64,000 nucleotides of DNA from Prostheceraeus crozeri (Eukaryota; Platyhelminthes; Polycladida; Euryleptidae). Numbering within the stretch: the stretch's first letter is position 1; each line of letters opens with the position of its first letter. This document shows, piece after piece, positions 48,549 to 59,437 of this stretch. Both the position numbers and the translations under genes were made by a program. Below the pieces are notes generated by a model. It was not told where the DNA came from. It saw only the letters and a program-made list of their open reading frames with translations, and did no database searches. Location of the stretch: the NCBI GenBank assembly GCA_907163375.1, contig CAJQUW010007783.1, positions 186,001 through 250,000 of the forward strand, given 5' to 3'.

Positions 48549-48847
48549 GACCGGGACCTCCGGACTTGATTTATTTTCCGCAAATCACCAACAGATCAGT
48601 TATCGTTGCATGGAAACCACCATCTAGTCCTAATGGGTTTCTTAGCAATTACCTTCTCTCCTATCGGCGCACTGATCCCGGCTTGACATCTTCAAGTATA
48701 AACCGAACACTGCCCTCCACACAAAGCAGTTTCACTGCACAGTCGCTTGTCCAAGACGCGCAATATGAGTTCCGAGTTGCCGCAGTGAATGATCACGGGA
48801 TTGGATCTCCGAGTGTGGCAACGGTGATCACTTCTTCACCGGTGCAG
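48549..48847 (+). CDS. sdk: sidekick-like exon 7: FN3-8
   Basis: The acceptor is ctcttgatttccag and the donor CAG|gtaagg. The exon enters in phase 1 and leaves in phase 0. It contains a whole FN3-8: RPGPPDLIYFPQITNRSV, IVAWKPPSSPNGFLSNYLLSYR, LVQDAQYEFRVAAVNDHGIGSPS. PGPPxxLxFPEVxxxSVxxxWxPPxxPNGxxxxY is the Sidekick FN3-8 pattern. The conserved Trp-Gly turn of SDK proteins (KGWGE) is replaced by DHGIGS. A hAT-type short element begins 87 bp downstream of the donor. Confidence 0.93.
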
Positions 48848-48933
48848 GTAAGGAGACATGTGGAATGCAGCCGAAAGTATCAACTTTACGATGATTTAGA
48901 AGGACTTCCCTCTTTGTGGTATAGTGTGCAAGA

Positions 48934-49190
48934 CAGGGCTGGGATCGGTTAACCGAATATCCGGATAAACGGTTGATCTTTCTGTTAACCGGTTAAAATC
49001 GTTTATGACATCTGATTAGTTTTCTCTTGTATAATAAAATATTGTCGATAGTTGTGAATGAATAATTGTGATAATGAATGAAAATTGTCGATAAACCTTG
49101 AAAACTAAATAAATATCGGGAATCCTCATTTAACCAGTTCAATTATAATCGATCAACCGGTTGCAAAAAAATTAACCGGTCCCAGCCCTG
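48934..49190. mobile_element. hAT-type MITE, 257 bp
   Basis: The ends CAGGGCTGGGATCGGTTAAC and (inward) CAGGGCTGGGACCGGTTAAT are inverted with two differences in 20. The flanks GTGCAAGA (48926-48933) and GTCTAAGA (49191-49198) match at 6 of 8 positions, a worn 8-bp target duplication. It contains several ACCGGTTAA/TTAACCG motifs and no ORF. It lies just after sidekick exon 7. Confidence 0.82.
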
Positions 49191-49198
49191 GTCTAAGA

Positions 49199-50319
49199 GC
49201 CTTGATTTGCGATGCAATAAGCTAATTTCTGCTTGTCGGATTACCTTGATTGTCTTTCAAAGGTTTTGGCTTAAATCCAGCGAGTTGCTAGGCCATTCAA
49301 GAGGAGATCATTTCAGATCATCGCGGCGACAGCTCACGACTCTCTTTGGTATCAAATCAAAATGGTTCATTATTATACAAATGGTCTCAAAATTGTCTTG
49401 ATAAAGACTTTCCAGGGAACGCATAAAATGAAATTTGAATAAGAATGAGCGTTTTTTAACATCATTTGAAACTTATCCGGAAAATCAATGACCTACATCA
49501 AAATAGGCCTTTTTAGGACTGTCTCCACGAGCTGTCCGCGGCTACGGATTTTCCGGATAAACATCTTACAGAAGCATGGATTTTAGATCAAATGTGCTTG
49601 ATCTTACAGATTTTATTGAGAGGCAATTTTTTCGTATAAAAAATGGCGGCCACCTTTACTTTAACTCACAGCTTAAATGTCATTTATCGATTGTTTGCAA
49701 ATAATGCAAGTTTAGCACAACATAGTGACGAGAGAGGAGTGCGAAGAAGGAATGCTTGCATATAGGACTATCCACAACATAAGCTATATTATGCTCAGTT
49801 GTACGCAATCCTTGTATAGTTATACATTCTATTGCCAATATTGTTTTTATATAAAAAGAATTTGCTGCACAATGGAGATTTTCGGAATTCCCAGGCGACA
49901 CGAACATCAGAGAAAGTTGTGTAATAGTGTCAAGATTTGTAAATGTACATTCAGTGAAAATCACATCACCGGCTGATGAAATACAGGTATTACGTTGCAT
50001 GAATAGGTATAGAATATGTAGCTACTACACCAGCAGAAAGCTTCAGTTGGAAGTGTTGCACTTCTTCCGAGTATCACAACTACCTGACCATGCTAAATCT
50101 GTTATTGTCTGTTAACACCATTTGTCGATACAGTTACGACAATTAAAAATAATACACGTAGAGACATGGAAGTAGGCGATCATCACGAAGTCGCTCTTTG
50201 AGACTTCATCAGCCATGGTCACAGCTATCTAATATAACTGGAAGTTGGAAGTTGGAATTTCATATTCCATGAACAATACTTAATTCCTTTATCTGGAAAT
50301 ATTTTACAAGCGCTTCTTT
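49199..50319. other. Intron without recognised elements
   Basis: A 106-codon ORF on the minus strand (49680-50000) and an overlapping plus ORF have no motif. Nothing was supported. Confidence 0.3.
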
Positions 50320-50391
50320 ATTGACCTCGGGGCCACAAAATAATCCTTCACGGCCGGATACGGCCCGAGGGTGGCATGTTGTGCACCCCTG
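50320..50391 (-). mobile_element. Solitary hAT-like terminus
   Basis: Read on the minus strand, CAGGGGTGCACAACATGCCA followed by CCGTATCCGGCCG is a common type of hAT end. No partner end or target duplication was located, so this is a remnant. Confidence 0.4.
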
Positions 50392-51264
50392 TTTTAGATG
50401 TTGTCAAGCATGTTCCTGTCATTTGAATTTTGTATTGAAGCTTCTTCAAAGCAGCTTTATCATAAGCGAATTTCGAAACCATTTTCATCAGGAATTCTGG
50501 ATCGTTCTTCTTTGCGGCACAGGGTGCGCCATCTTGCATAAAAAACAATCAGAAATATTATCAGAATCATGCCATTCACGTATTCGCATAACATCGGTGC
50601 ATATTTCATTGACAAACACCTAGTTGTTGATCATAGTAACCGCATGAATTACAAGTTTAATATCATTTCACGTTTTTCTCTATCTTCCTTCATTGGATTT
50701 CACACCTCTGTACATGGTCAGCATGTAGTTTGTATTTAGGACTACTACAGGACTTGATGGACTTAAGCGCATGATTATGATGTCCGACGCGCAAATCCTA
50801 ACTTTGAGTTTTTCTACCAACAGCAGAGAGGACCTTCCGATCATGCCATATGCAACTTGTACCTCACTCGTCAGTGACTGCTGGACTTCTTGAGTGCAGC
50901 TGAAAGACCTTCACTACATTGGAATATTCACATATGACATCAATGACATCTACAGACGATTAGATTTACCCTTTAATATTTTTATTACAGCCTCCTTTGA
51001 ATGTGGGGCAAAAACATACTGAGAGATTCCATTGAAAAGGAAAAGAAAGGCATGTTGCCAAAACTAGACTGTGGGTGACATTTATCAAGTATTACCAGTA
51101 GGCCTAGCAACTAAGAGATTCGTAGATCCGCACTGTTGATGAGTTAGCTAGTTTTTATTTCACAAATCATTTGAATTCTGATTGAGTTGTGAAGAACACT
51201 TTATTACGGAAAGCAGAGTTACTAGCGGTTACCATCCACCCATACATGCACTGTATATATAAAC

Positions 51265-51645
51265 AGAGTGACAACAATTGACATCAAAGGTCTGTCGCAG
51301 TGCATTGAATATCTAAAGCGAATGACAATGATTTTCAGTAAAAGACACCAACACCCTTGATTCACCGACCGCACTCACCTGACCATGGAATCGAACCGAA
51401 GTCCGCAGTGGAGACGAGATCATCGCACCTTCTTCACTAGGCGATGCTGACGGTTCAAAAGGAATGCGAGTGAAGGCAGAAGTCATCTCTCGACAGCTTT
51501 GTCTTATTATTAATTGCAGAATACTAGCGCAGCATTCTCCGGCTTGCATACTCCGCAGACTTCGGTTCGATTCGTAGGTCAGGCGAGTGTCATTTTCATT
51601 AGGTATTCAATATTGCGACAGACCTTTGTTGTCAATAAATGTTCT
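51265..51645. repeat. Palindromic element with inverted arms
   Basis: ATTGACATCAAAGGTCTGTC...ATTGAATATCTAAAGCGAAT and, further in, GAACCGAAGTCCGCAG (51272-51425) recur inverted at 51541-51640. The middle is unique. A related half copy is at 21421-21545. No ORF is present, so it is likely a MITE; its ends are not precisely fixed. Confidence 0.65.
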
Positions 51646-52220
51646 GCGTATAACCAAACAAAGAAATTATGTAAATAGTAAGAGACGTACTTTAAACAGG
51701 CATCAGCTTTAGCTGTAAAAACAATAAAGGACACGTCTCTTACTCAAAATAATGCGGTGCACAGTCCTACATCATGTTATTATAACAAGTGTTTAACCCT
51801 TCATGTGACATTTGTGTGATTGATGGGATGACTTTAATGTGAAGCATCTTAATGCAGCAAGTTATTCGGCCGATTATCATTTCATTGATCGGATCATCTC
51901 TAGTTTTTCCTTCTTTATCCGTTTAGCGTCCTTCTCTCCACATGCGTTGGGTTGGAAGATGATTCTTCATGGAATGCCTCCAGGTGTTCCGATCAAGGTC
52001 TTCGGCTTCCTTGAAGCCCAATTTTTGACAGTCTACGGACACAGTTTCTTCTCAGGTCTTCTCTGGGCGGCCTGTTGGTATTGATCCACCCTGTCTTCGA
52101 GATCTGTTCCACACATCCATCTGTTCATCCTTCCGTCTGCTACCTCAATTTTCTCTTTTCCCCAGCTGTCATTGACCATGTCTCACTTAATAAATTCATC
52201 TTGATTACGATTGCTCTGAG

Positions 52221-52658
52221 TTACTTTGATATTTTTATATCTTTCTTTAAATATTCTGGGAAAGCCTTTGTAGTATTTGATTGATCAAAAAGCAATAACT
52301 TAGAGCAAAATAAACTCGTGCTATTGAGTAAGTCATATCGATTGAATTCTTTAGGTCCAATTGAAAAATTTAGTCCTTTATTTAAGACGACTTTTTCTTC
52401 ATAGATCAGTTTACGTGAAATTAGAGAGACAACAGCCTTATTAACTTCTTCATCGGTTGGTCTGATTTGAGGTCTTAACGCTGATTGATTGCGTTTGAAA
52501 CGGCGATTTTGAGGTTGATTATGATGGTCAAAAGTAGATACAATTTCATCGAGAATACGTGAACGAATCTCTTGAAAAGGTAAATTCGTTAGATAGAAAC
52601 ACAGAATTAGACAGGTCGTCTCTTTTTCTGTTTGACTAGAAAGGAAGCATTGGAGCAT
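52221..52658 (-). pseudogene. Penelope-like element fragment
   Basis: A 145-codon open frame on the minus strand includes VVSLISRKLIYEEKVVLNKGL followed by NFSIGPKEFNRYD. The pattern L-S/R-x-L-x-x-x-E-x-x-V-L-x-K-GLNF is what I recall from the region N-terminal to the reverse transcriptase of Penelope-like elements. RT and GIY-YIG blocks are not present. A diverged inverted copy of the same part is at 53562-53675. Confidence 0.5.
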
Positions 52659-52790
52659 GTAACGCTAGTGTGATGGCACAATCTGCTGACATAATACCAT
52701 AGCAATCGAACAAGAGCAGCCACTTCAACATTCAACACGCCAAATTGTGCGAAGTTTCTGTTTCTGTTACTGTTATCAACCAGTATTTTT

Positions 52791-53051
52791 CAATAATGAT
52801 CGGAAGGACCAACATTATCGTGAAAACTTTTGCGCATTGATCTGAACTCTTTGAATCTGAAGGGATCGTGGCGATCGGAGCTCTTTGAAGAAATTCACAG
52901 CAATCCGCGAGCGACGCACGACTATTTTTCCCTTCTCTGCAAGGTACTAAAAATTTCTTATTGCCTACTTAGTAAGTTCCTGCATGTGCCACCGTTTTGA
53001 ATCAGTTTTCACTTCTAGCAAGGTGACACGGTTAAACAACCTAATTCTGTG
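52791..53051 (+). mobile_element. hAT-type MITE fragment (3' end)
   Basis: It corresponds to 15675-15938 of the full copy (AATAATGATCGGAAGGACCA, CTGAACTCTTTGAATCTGAA) and ends with the intact terminus CTAATTCTGTG at 53041-53051. The 5' half is missing. Confidence 0.75.
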
Positions 53052-53343
53052 GATAGAAAAGCTTATTCACTTTAACTCGTAGAAGGTGTTGTGATGGTAT
53101 TGTTAACTTTCGTCTTTCAACTGGCACCTGTCTGCTTATGCGTTCATAATGTGTTCTCAAGTCTGATAACATCTCAGTTTCAAGCATCAATATCTTGTTT
53201 TTCTATTTGTTATTCAAGAAATTAGAATCAGGAGCTTCTGATGTCTTAATTGGAATTCTCAAGCCTTTGGATATGACTTCAGGCTGTTCACAACATTTCA
53301 AAAAGGCGATGTGTAAGATAACTTCTCTAATGGCAGTCATCTC

Positions 53344-53414
53344 AAAGATTAAATATTACTTTTGTATGTGTTGAGCTGGATCTATTGCACATACAAAAGT
53401 AATATTTAATCTTT
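53344..53414. repeat. Perfect 27-bp inverted repeat with 17-nt loop
   Basis: AAAGATTAAATATTACTTTT to GTATGTG (53344-53370) is followed after 17 bases by its exact complement (53388-53414). No transposon ends or target duplications are evident. Confidence 0.9.
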
Positions 53415-53561
53415 AATTGAAACAGCTCTCAAAGACGGATCGATATTCTATTCAAATAACTGCTGTAGTTGTTAAAGGTCAACGTCTTCTCAAATCTTTT
53501 TAATTATAAAAGGTCTTCAACCGGTTTCAATTGAGGTTAGAGTACTCACGTGAACTGACCT

Positions 53562-53675
53562 ATAAAGAAAATGTCGTCTTAAAAAGAGCACTAAATTTTT
53601 CAATTAGACCTTAAGAATTTAATCAATATGACACTCAATAATACGAGTTTATTTTGCTCAAAGTTATTGATGAAT
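53562..53675 (+). repeat. Second Penelope-like fragment, inverted to 52.3 kb
   Basis: TATAAAGAAAATGTCGTCTT, CTAAATTTTTCAATTAGACC and ACGAGTTTATTTTGCTCAAA match the complement of 52290-52400 at a level that shows common origin. The open frame is broken. Confidence 0.55.
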
Positions 53676-53971
53676 TCACCTTGATTGATATATGCACTAA
53701 AGCCAGTGTTTAAAGTATCCAACAACTATTATTTGATCATTATATTAGAATCCATGCATGACCGGCTGTGTCACATCAGTATCACGAGTGCCATATGTAT
53801 GCCTATTCCAATTCTGTATCGAATTTCCTCTTCTTCAATTTCACACTTTCACTAAAGAATTGTATGTAAACAACTAACTGTTATATGATGTAACAATTCA
53901 AATATTCAGTTTTCATATAACATTCATGTTTTGGTAATAGGAGCTTTTATTTTTCTTTTTCATTTCTCCAG

Positions 53972-54171
53972 TTGCCTCCTGCACCTGGAAATCCTTCCGT
54001 GTTGAACTCTCAAAGCGGCCCAAAATACGTGACAGTGACATGGATGCCACGACAACGAGTTCAAGCTCCAACGCGAAATTACACCCTCGAATATCGCCAA
54101 TTTTCAGCCCCAATCGGACCATGGACTTCTACACATGCGACCATTACAGGAAACCAGCATACTATCCAACC
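53972..54171 (+). CDS. sdk: sidekick-like exon 8: first half of FN3-9
   Basis: The acceptor is ttcatttctccag and the donor aaCC|gtaagt. The exon enters in phase 0 and leaves in phase 2. It encodes LPPAPGNPSVLNSQSGPKYVTVTW, RNYTLEYRQFSAPIGPWTS and ends in TIQP. This corresponds to the FN3-9 half that in other Sidekicks reads (I/V)RYYTxQxRELPxGxW. Here the C strand is shifted to APTRNYTLEYR, with a good W at the C' end. The match is weaker than for other exons, but phase continuity and position are right. Confidence 0.88.
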
Positions 54172-54261
54172 GTAAGTGACCTTGGGGACCACTGATGGTC
54201 ATGGATATCTTCCGTGTGTATTCTGTCAGTACTTTCAATCATCTAGCATGTTCATGACGAT

Positions 54262-54383
54262 CAGGGGCGACCGTACAGAAACAGTGTTAGGTAGAGAGTT
54301 GTTAGTGACAGGCTAATTTCATTGGGTGAATGATGCTGTTAGAGATTTGTTAAGCTAACAGTGTTTCAGTGCGGTCGCCCCAG
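54262..54383. mobile_element. Short inverted-repeat MITE, 122 bp
   Basis: CAGGGGCGACCGTACAGAAA at the left and, inverted, CTGGGGCGACCGCACTGAAA at the right; the inverted similarity runs about 35 bp. The neighbouring 8-mers do not match, so the target duplication is lost. It lies 90 bp downstream of sidekick exon 8. Confidence 0.65.
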
Positions 54384-54869
54384 ACAGTTAGCGTTTTACT
54401 CATAGGACATATGTTGCTGATTTCATATGAGCAGCTTATTGAACTAAAACGCATACCCCGTGAATGCACGCAGTGGGGATAGCAAATGCGTATTTTTGTG
54501 TGAAAATCGATTGTTTTCGATTGAAAAAATTGTTCAGGTGAAAAGTCACTCTCACTTTCCCATTCCATTCAAAAGCTTTTCGAAAGAAACGCATATGCCA
54601 ACAAGAATATATCTTGCCTCAGCTGATGTGATTGCCAAATTACTTCATATAATTTGCCGGTCGTCATTTGAGCAAAATGTTTAGTGGAAGAAAGGAAGTA
54701 TTGTCCTAATCAGAAGAAGACGATCACCTTCCTCTCAAACTTGCTTATGCTAACTAAGACCACAGCTTTCCGACACATTCGGATCTGCCCAACATGGATT
54801 TCAGAACAGCGCCTCGACGACTGCGACTATGACTAAAGTAATTTACAATGCACTGCCAATTTATGATGA

Positions 54870-55811
54870 AGGCTCAGTCATATTAAGCTTTTGATTGCTT
54901 GTCACATGAATTGATTTTGTCAAAGCTTCAAAGGGATAGTTTTCCTATTGATTTTCTCTTTTGGCTAAAAAAGCTACCTGCAATATAGAGCATCGATGAT
55001 GAAAATATGCAACACATTCTCAGCGCCCTTCAGCATTCAACGCGGAGTTCTACAAGGTACTGTCCTAGATCCGCTGTTATTCGCATCTTTTATCATTGAC
55101 CTGGAAACATTTCATGAGGATTCCTGTATTATAAAATGCGCTGATTATATGGACATAGTGGTTGAGATTCCAACAGATGATTCAAATGTGATTGGGTGTG
55201 AAATTGCTAACGAGTTGGACGATGTTAATTTCTTAGTATAAGGAGAATTACTTGTCACTCAACATAGAAAATCGTGTTTTATGCTGAGCTCAAAGCGGAG
55301 TTTTGTTCTCTGTGCTTCCCTTCCTCTATAACGCACCGATATCATCAAAAGGTTTTTAGAGGTCAGCATAAACTCAAACTTGGACTGGTCTACGCATATC
55401 AAAGATGTCGATAAACGAGAGAGTGAACAGTTTCATACTTTGAAAGATATTAAGCCGTATTTGACGCAAGAAGAGCTGCATCGAAATTACAATGCCACGA
55501 CTCCATCATTATTATAGTTCTGCTGCCCGATTTTGTGAAATAACCTACTAAACCGGAAAGTAGAATGCAATAAATTGACATCGAATTATCTACGACGACT
55601 CAAAAATTCAAGAACATGCCACTGCAGAATTGAAGTTGCAAACAACCGTGCTGCCTAACTTTGTAAAGTCTAAGAACTCGTTTTTGCGTTGTTTAGCAGT
55701 TGATAATTATTCTAAAAGGCGTTGTCTTTTATGACTTACTTGTATATACGATCTAAAACTGATGTGACTTTTGATTTGCAACTCTGAAAAATATAAAGTT
55801 ATCATTATTAT
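54870..55811 (+). pseudogene. Degraded LINE reverse transcriptase
   Basis: 54996-55241 reads FSIQRGVLQGTVLDPLLFA and IIKCADYMDIVV, decayed forms of the GVPQGTVLGPLLF and YADD blocks. Further on LSLNIEKSCFML and a thumb-like NLDWSTHIKDV occur in broken frames. The 3' end is AATATAAAGTTATCATTATT (55790 on), ending in ATT repeats. Confidence 0.68.
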
Positions 55812-56771
55812 CCTTCGAGTTAGCAAGCCTGTGTGCAGAACATGCTGCAGGTCATATCTGATACATAACTGGCACGATAGATCATGTGGTAAAAGTAGTA
55901 ATTTACTCTCCTATTTTCTCGTTTAAATAGCGAAAGAACTAAGGTTTAAGTAGCATTTATTAACAACTGATTATTCAACTGAGGAATGTGACACTTAAAT
56001 TTGTATTTGCTGGGAGCAAAGAAAATGACTGTCGCTAGATCAACTAGATTCTGACTTGACCCTCAACTATACTTTTGCACTAAATTCTCTTGTGAACACA
56101 TAAAATACTAAGATCAAAACAAGTTAAAGTCCGAGTGGTCATTTTTTGTTGATTTGCGCACATTAGAAGCTGTGCCTTGCGATTGCGATTTGATGAGTTG
56201 GAATTTGTCTCTTAGTCGAGTGGCCCATTAACTAATATTCAGCTGGAAGAAAATGAAGCAGATTCACCTGAGATTTTTGAACGACGATATGACACCGACA
56301 CCGATTGAATGTTGTCGACTTAGGTGACATACCGTCCTTTAAAACTCGCCTGAATATTCTGTCGTCATTATATCAGAACGGTTTCACTTTATTCCGGCTA
56401 AATCATTGAGTAAATGACCTGAAACAATGGGAGGAGGGCATCTGGACTGAAAATATCACGACGCTCCGGCTCGTTCTGTTCACGTCAGGAGGGCCTCTCA
56501 GTGCGGAGTTGTGATCTTGAAGTTTCTTCTCAAACATATCTTACATTGCATTTCTAAGCGATAACTTTCCTCGCACTTCGAAGGCGTGTTTCCCTCTATG
56601 CTTGCGAACAAAGTTTCTGCTCATTCCACGACAACACGCCTTTGGAGATGGAATCTGGGATCTCGGGAGATTTCCTGCTATTCGCCTTTTAATTTCTCCC
56701 CTCCGTATCAGCGCCTTCATCTTTCTCCAGGGAGACGTTCCGCCAACAGTTTCCATTAATTTTCTTTGCAG
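55812..56771. other. Intron with a SINE family 1 remnant
   Basis: 56427-56513 (GGAGGAGGGCATCTGGACTG ... CACGACGCTCCGGCTC) resembles the core and tail of SINE family 1. Nothing else was recognised before exon 9. Confidence 0.4.
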
Positions 56772-56946
56772 ACTCACCCCATACACCATCTATCAGTTCC
56801 GTGTGGCCGCTAATAACGATGCAGGGCGAAGTGCATTCTCGTATGTGAGTGAGAACCATCGCACAGTCGGTACTGTCCCATCTGTGGCTCCAGTCATTGA
56901 AAGCATTGAACCATTGGATCGGACGACGATAGAAATTCGATGGCAG
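56772..56946 (+). CDS. sdk: sidekick-like exon 9: second half of FN3-9 and start of FN3-10
   Basis: The acceptor is ttaattttctttgcag and the donor CAG|gtgaga. One base completes the Pro codon from exon 8, and the exon leaves in phase 0. It encodes LTPYTIYQFRVAANNDAGRSAFS (F and G strands of FN3-9; SDK has LRPFTSYxFRxKAxNDIGDSxFS), then the linker and the start of FN3-10, APVIESIEPLDRTTIEIRWQ. The open frame upstream of 56772 is not supported by a splice site and is treated as intron. Confidence 0.92.
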
Positions 56947-57986
56947 GTGAGAAGAATTAATATTTCATATCCCACTTTTGACAATTCCTCAGAGCTGACT
57001 CATGAATCGGCTGTGTCGCCTCTCACATCTGCTGAACCGAGTAGGCAGTGGATAATCAAATTATATACAAATTACGGAAGATCTGAAATAATAAAATACA
57101 TGTAGTTGAATTTTATGGGAAATGCGATCCAAATGTGAACGCACGTTCATCTAAACAATACATTATATAGCAAATATTCTCATTCTATCAAACCAAATAC
57201 AGCAATTCCAAGCCAACTGTAACATGCTATCTAAATAGAACTCTTGGTCATAAAACTGGGAGATCAGTCAGTGAGTAGGTCGAATGTGACACTTAAGAAG
57301 CAAGGTGCGTACTTGTAGCATCAAAGCATGAAGGTGTCAGACAATGAATTGAATGATGCATTATTTACGTGTTTCTAATGCCCATGAAGAGCGCCTTGTG
57401 GTTGAATGCCACAATGGTGGCTATGGTGCGAACTATGGAGTACCTCAAATAACAGCATGTATCATAATGCTCGTGCAGCTGGCAGGTGCTGCTCAAGAAT
57501 GCAAAATTATATGCATCTACTTCTGTATGCGCACTGTACTTCGTCTACCACAACGAAAATCGAAAAGGAAAATTAGAAATTTGAAGCTTATAATTAAACA
57601 ATTAAATCGACAATTTGAATGAACAAATGCAGCATTATACAGCAATCAAATCGAAAATTTGCAATGTGTACATTAAACGACAACATCGGATGTTAAGAAT
57701 ACCATGAAAGACATATCAGTAAAACTTTCAAATACATGTCGATGAAACACTCAACTTAGTAGTTCATCAATTAAGATGTTAATTTTGCGCACACGGTGTC
57801 AGAAAAAAGTACAGACGTTATAGGGCATTTTTTAGTCGTTTATGTTTTTACCTGTGACTGTTATTGATACGAGTTTAATTACACATTCAATTAAACACAT
57901 TTTTTATAAAGCTGTTTTGATCGAACTTAGTGAGCATGCACACATGCACAGGTTTCCATGTGATGAACATAATTCCTCCTTTTCAG
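56947..57986. other. Intron without recognised elements
   Basis: The ORF at 57353-57622 has no motif, and there are no repeats with visible ends. Confidence 0.3.
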
Positions 57987-58331
57987 AGGATTCCTGGCAT
58001 TGCCTGGAATGATGTGCCAGTTGGATATCGTGTCAACTACAGGCACTGGACAACCACTGCAAGAAATCATACATCGGATGTTGACCACAGTTTGGCAACT
58101 ACCTCTCTCCGCTTACTAACAGCTGGTTGGTATTACGAGGTGCGACTCTCCGCCTACAACGATAAGGGAGAGGGACCATTGAGTGCGCCACGAATGATTT
58201 ATGTTGGAGAAGCTAAACCCACAGCAGCTCCTACTTCCTTCTCATGTGTTAATAAGACCGCGATGGAGATCGTGTGTTCTTGGGTATCTCCACCCAATGA
58301 CAAAACTAACGGAGATTTGCTTGGATTCAAG
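57987..58331 (+). CDS. sdk: sidekick-like exon 10: rest of FN3-10 and first half of FN3-11
   Basis: The acceptor is ttcctccttttcag and the donor AAG|gtatga. Both ends are phase 0. It encodes VPVGYRVNYRHW, the long E-G part of FN3-10 ending YYEVRLSAYNDKGEGPLSAP, then VGEAKPTAAP, the near-invariant Sidekick linker, and FN3-11 through SWVSPP and NGDLLGFK. FN3-10 in vertebrate SDKs has a long C-C' insertion; here the insertion is short (TTTARNHTSDVD). A nested SINE and hAT-element cluster follows about 120 bp downstream. Confidence 0.94.
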
Positions 58332-58454
58332 GTATGATACATGAAATGCTATTGTTTTATGGTTTAGATTGTTTACTAACCATTTTTTAGCACGCATAGA
58401 GTTCATGAATGCATCAAATCACATGGTCTGCATGGCACACTGATTATTTTCTTG

Positions 58455-58541
58455 CCCTTGTGATCTTATGAACGCGTGGTCGACCCCGAGTATGACATTG
58501 GAAGTCTGCAGGAAGGACACCCGGACTAAAAGCATGCCAAC
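58455..58541 (+). repeat. SINE family 1 copy interrupted by a hAT-type element
   Basis: GTGGTCGACCCCGAGTATGA, GGAAGTCTGCAGGAAGGACA and CCGGACTAAAAGC match the family. The SINE breaks exactly at the hAT target site and may resume at 59446 (ACTCCAACTAAA). Confidence 0.65.
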
Positions 58542-59437
58542 CACAGAATGAAATATTTTGTTTATCTGCTTCGGTTTGCTAGAAGTGTGATTAATACGAA
58601 ACGGACGGCACATTGAGGAACCTATTAGGTGTGCAAAAGTCGCTTGCGGATTAATGTGAGTTCCAGCAAAGTGCTTCGATTGCCAAAATTCCTTCAGATT
58701 CGAAGAATTCAGATCATTGCGCACAAGTTTTCTCCATAATGTTGGCCCTTCCGATCATTATTAAAGAAAGTAGCAGGCGTACGAAAACTAGTTCACTTGA
58801 TGATCCTCTCCTCGGCATTGCTCAGTGTATAGTGCATACATTGAATCGAAGCCAAGACACGGATGTGTGTTTTGGTGTGTGCGACGTGATATCACAGCAC
58901 GCACGCATCTCTCACTGGCTCTGGTGTCCTTTGCTGACAGCTTATTTCTGGGAATAGAGGGCTTGAATCACTTATATATACTCATTAGGAAGCCAAAAAA
59001 AAGCGTGTATGCTTGTTACTGACTGAATTTTTTTTTTTTTTATATCGTCCAAAGCCAAAACATTCGTTTCTTAACATTGCTTCAGTCTTTCTGAAATGTA
59101 CGGTTACGTTTCTTTTAAGTCCTCGAAAAATTCCAATTGTCGCACTTGTTAAACAAATCAAATAATTAATTGTTTTATCAATTTTATTATTTTTATTTTT
59201 TATGATTAAAAATATTTCAAATTAAATTCAATTTTTCAAATCATTATATTCAAAAATCATATCAAAAAAAACAATGACAGCTTATTATTTGCCATTTCCA
59301 ATAGCAAGCGATACACGAATTATCCTTTCGAGAAGGAGCAAGTTGTCTAATTGTGATGTGCCATTTCGATATTAAGGTTACATACAATTCTTCCTTTCTA
59401 GGAAACCGAGGCGCGCGCAGATGAATCCAATTCTGTG
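58542..59437 (-). mobile_element. hAT-type MITE with perfect target duplication, interrupted by a retroposed insertion
   Basis: The termini CACAGAAT (58542) and ATTCTGTG (59437) are flanked by ATGCCAAC on both sides (58534-58541, 59438-59445), a perfect 8-bp duplication. The body matches the inverted full copy at 15336-15938. After removing the 328-bp insertion and its extra 12-bp target copy the element is 556 bp. Confidence 0.9.
58947..59274 (+). mobile_element. AT-rich retroposed insertion, 328 bp, with 12-bp target duplication
   Basis: TGACAGCTTATT stands on both sides (58935-58946, 59275-59286), and the uninterrupted MITE has this site only once. The insert ends in ATCAAAAAAAACAA and holds a T-run at 59027-59041. 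The A-rich end and long target duplication indicate target-primed reverse transcription. Its source is not recognised. Confidence 0.75.

Noticed and set aside
50435-50548. Minus-strand MFFMQDGAPC reading, like a Tc1-type transposase block
   Set aside because: Only about ten residues match and the rest of the frame diverges, so it is not enough to call a transposase.
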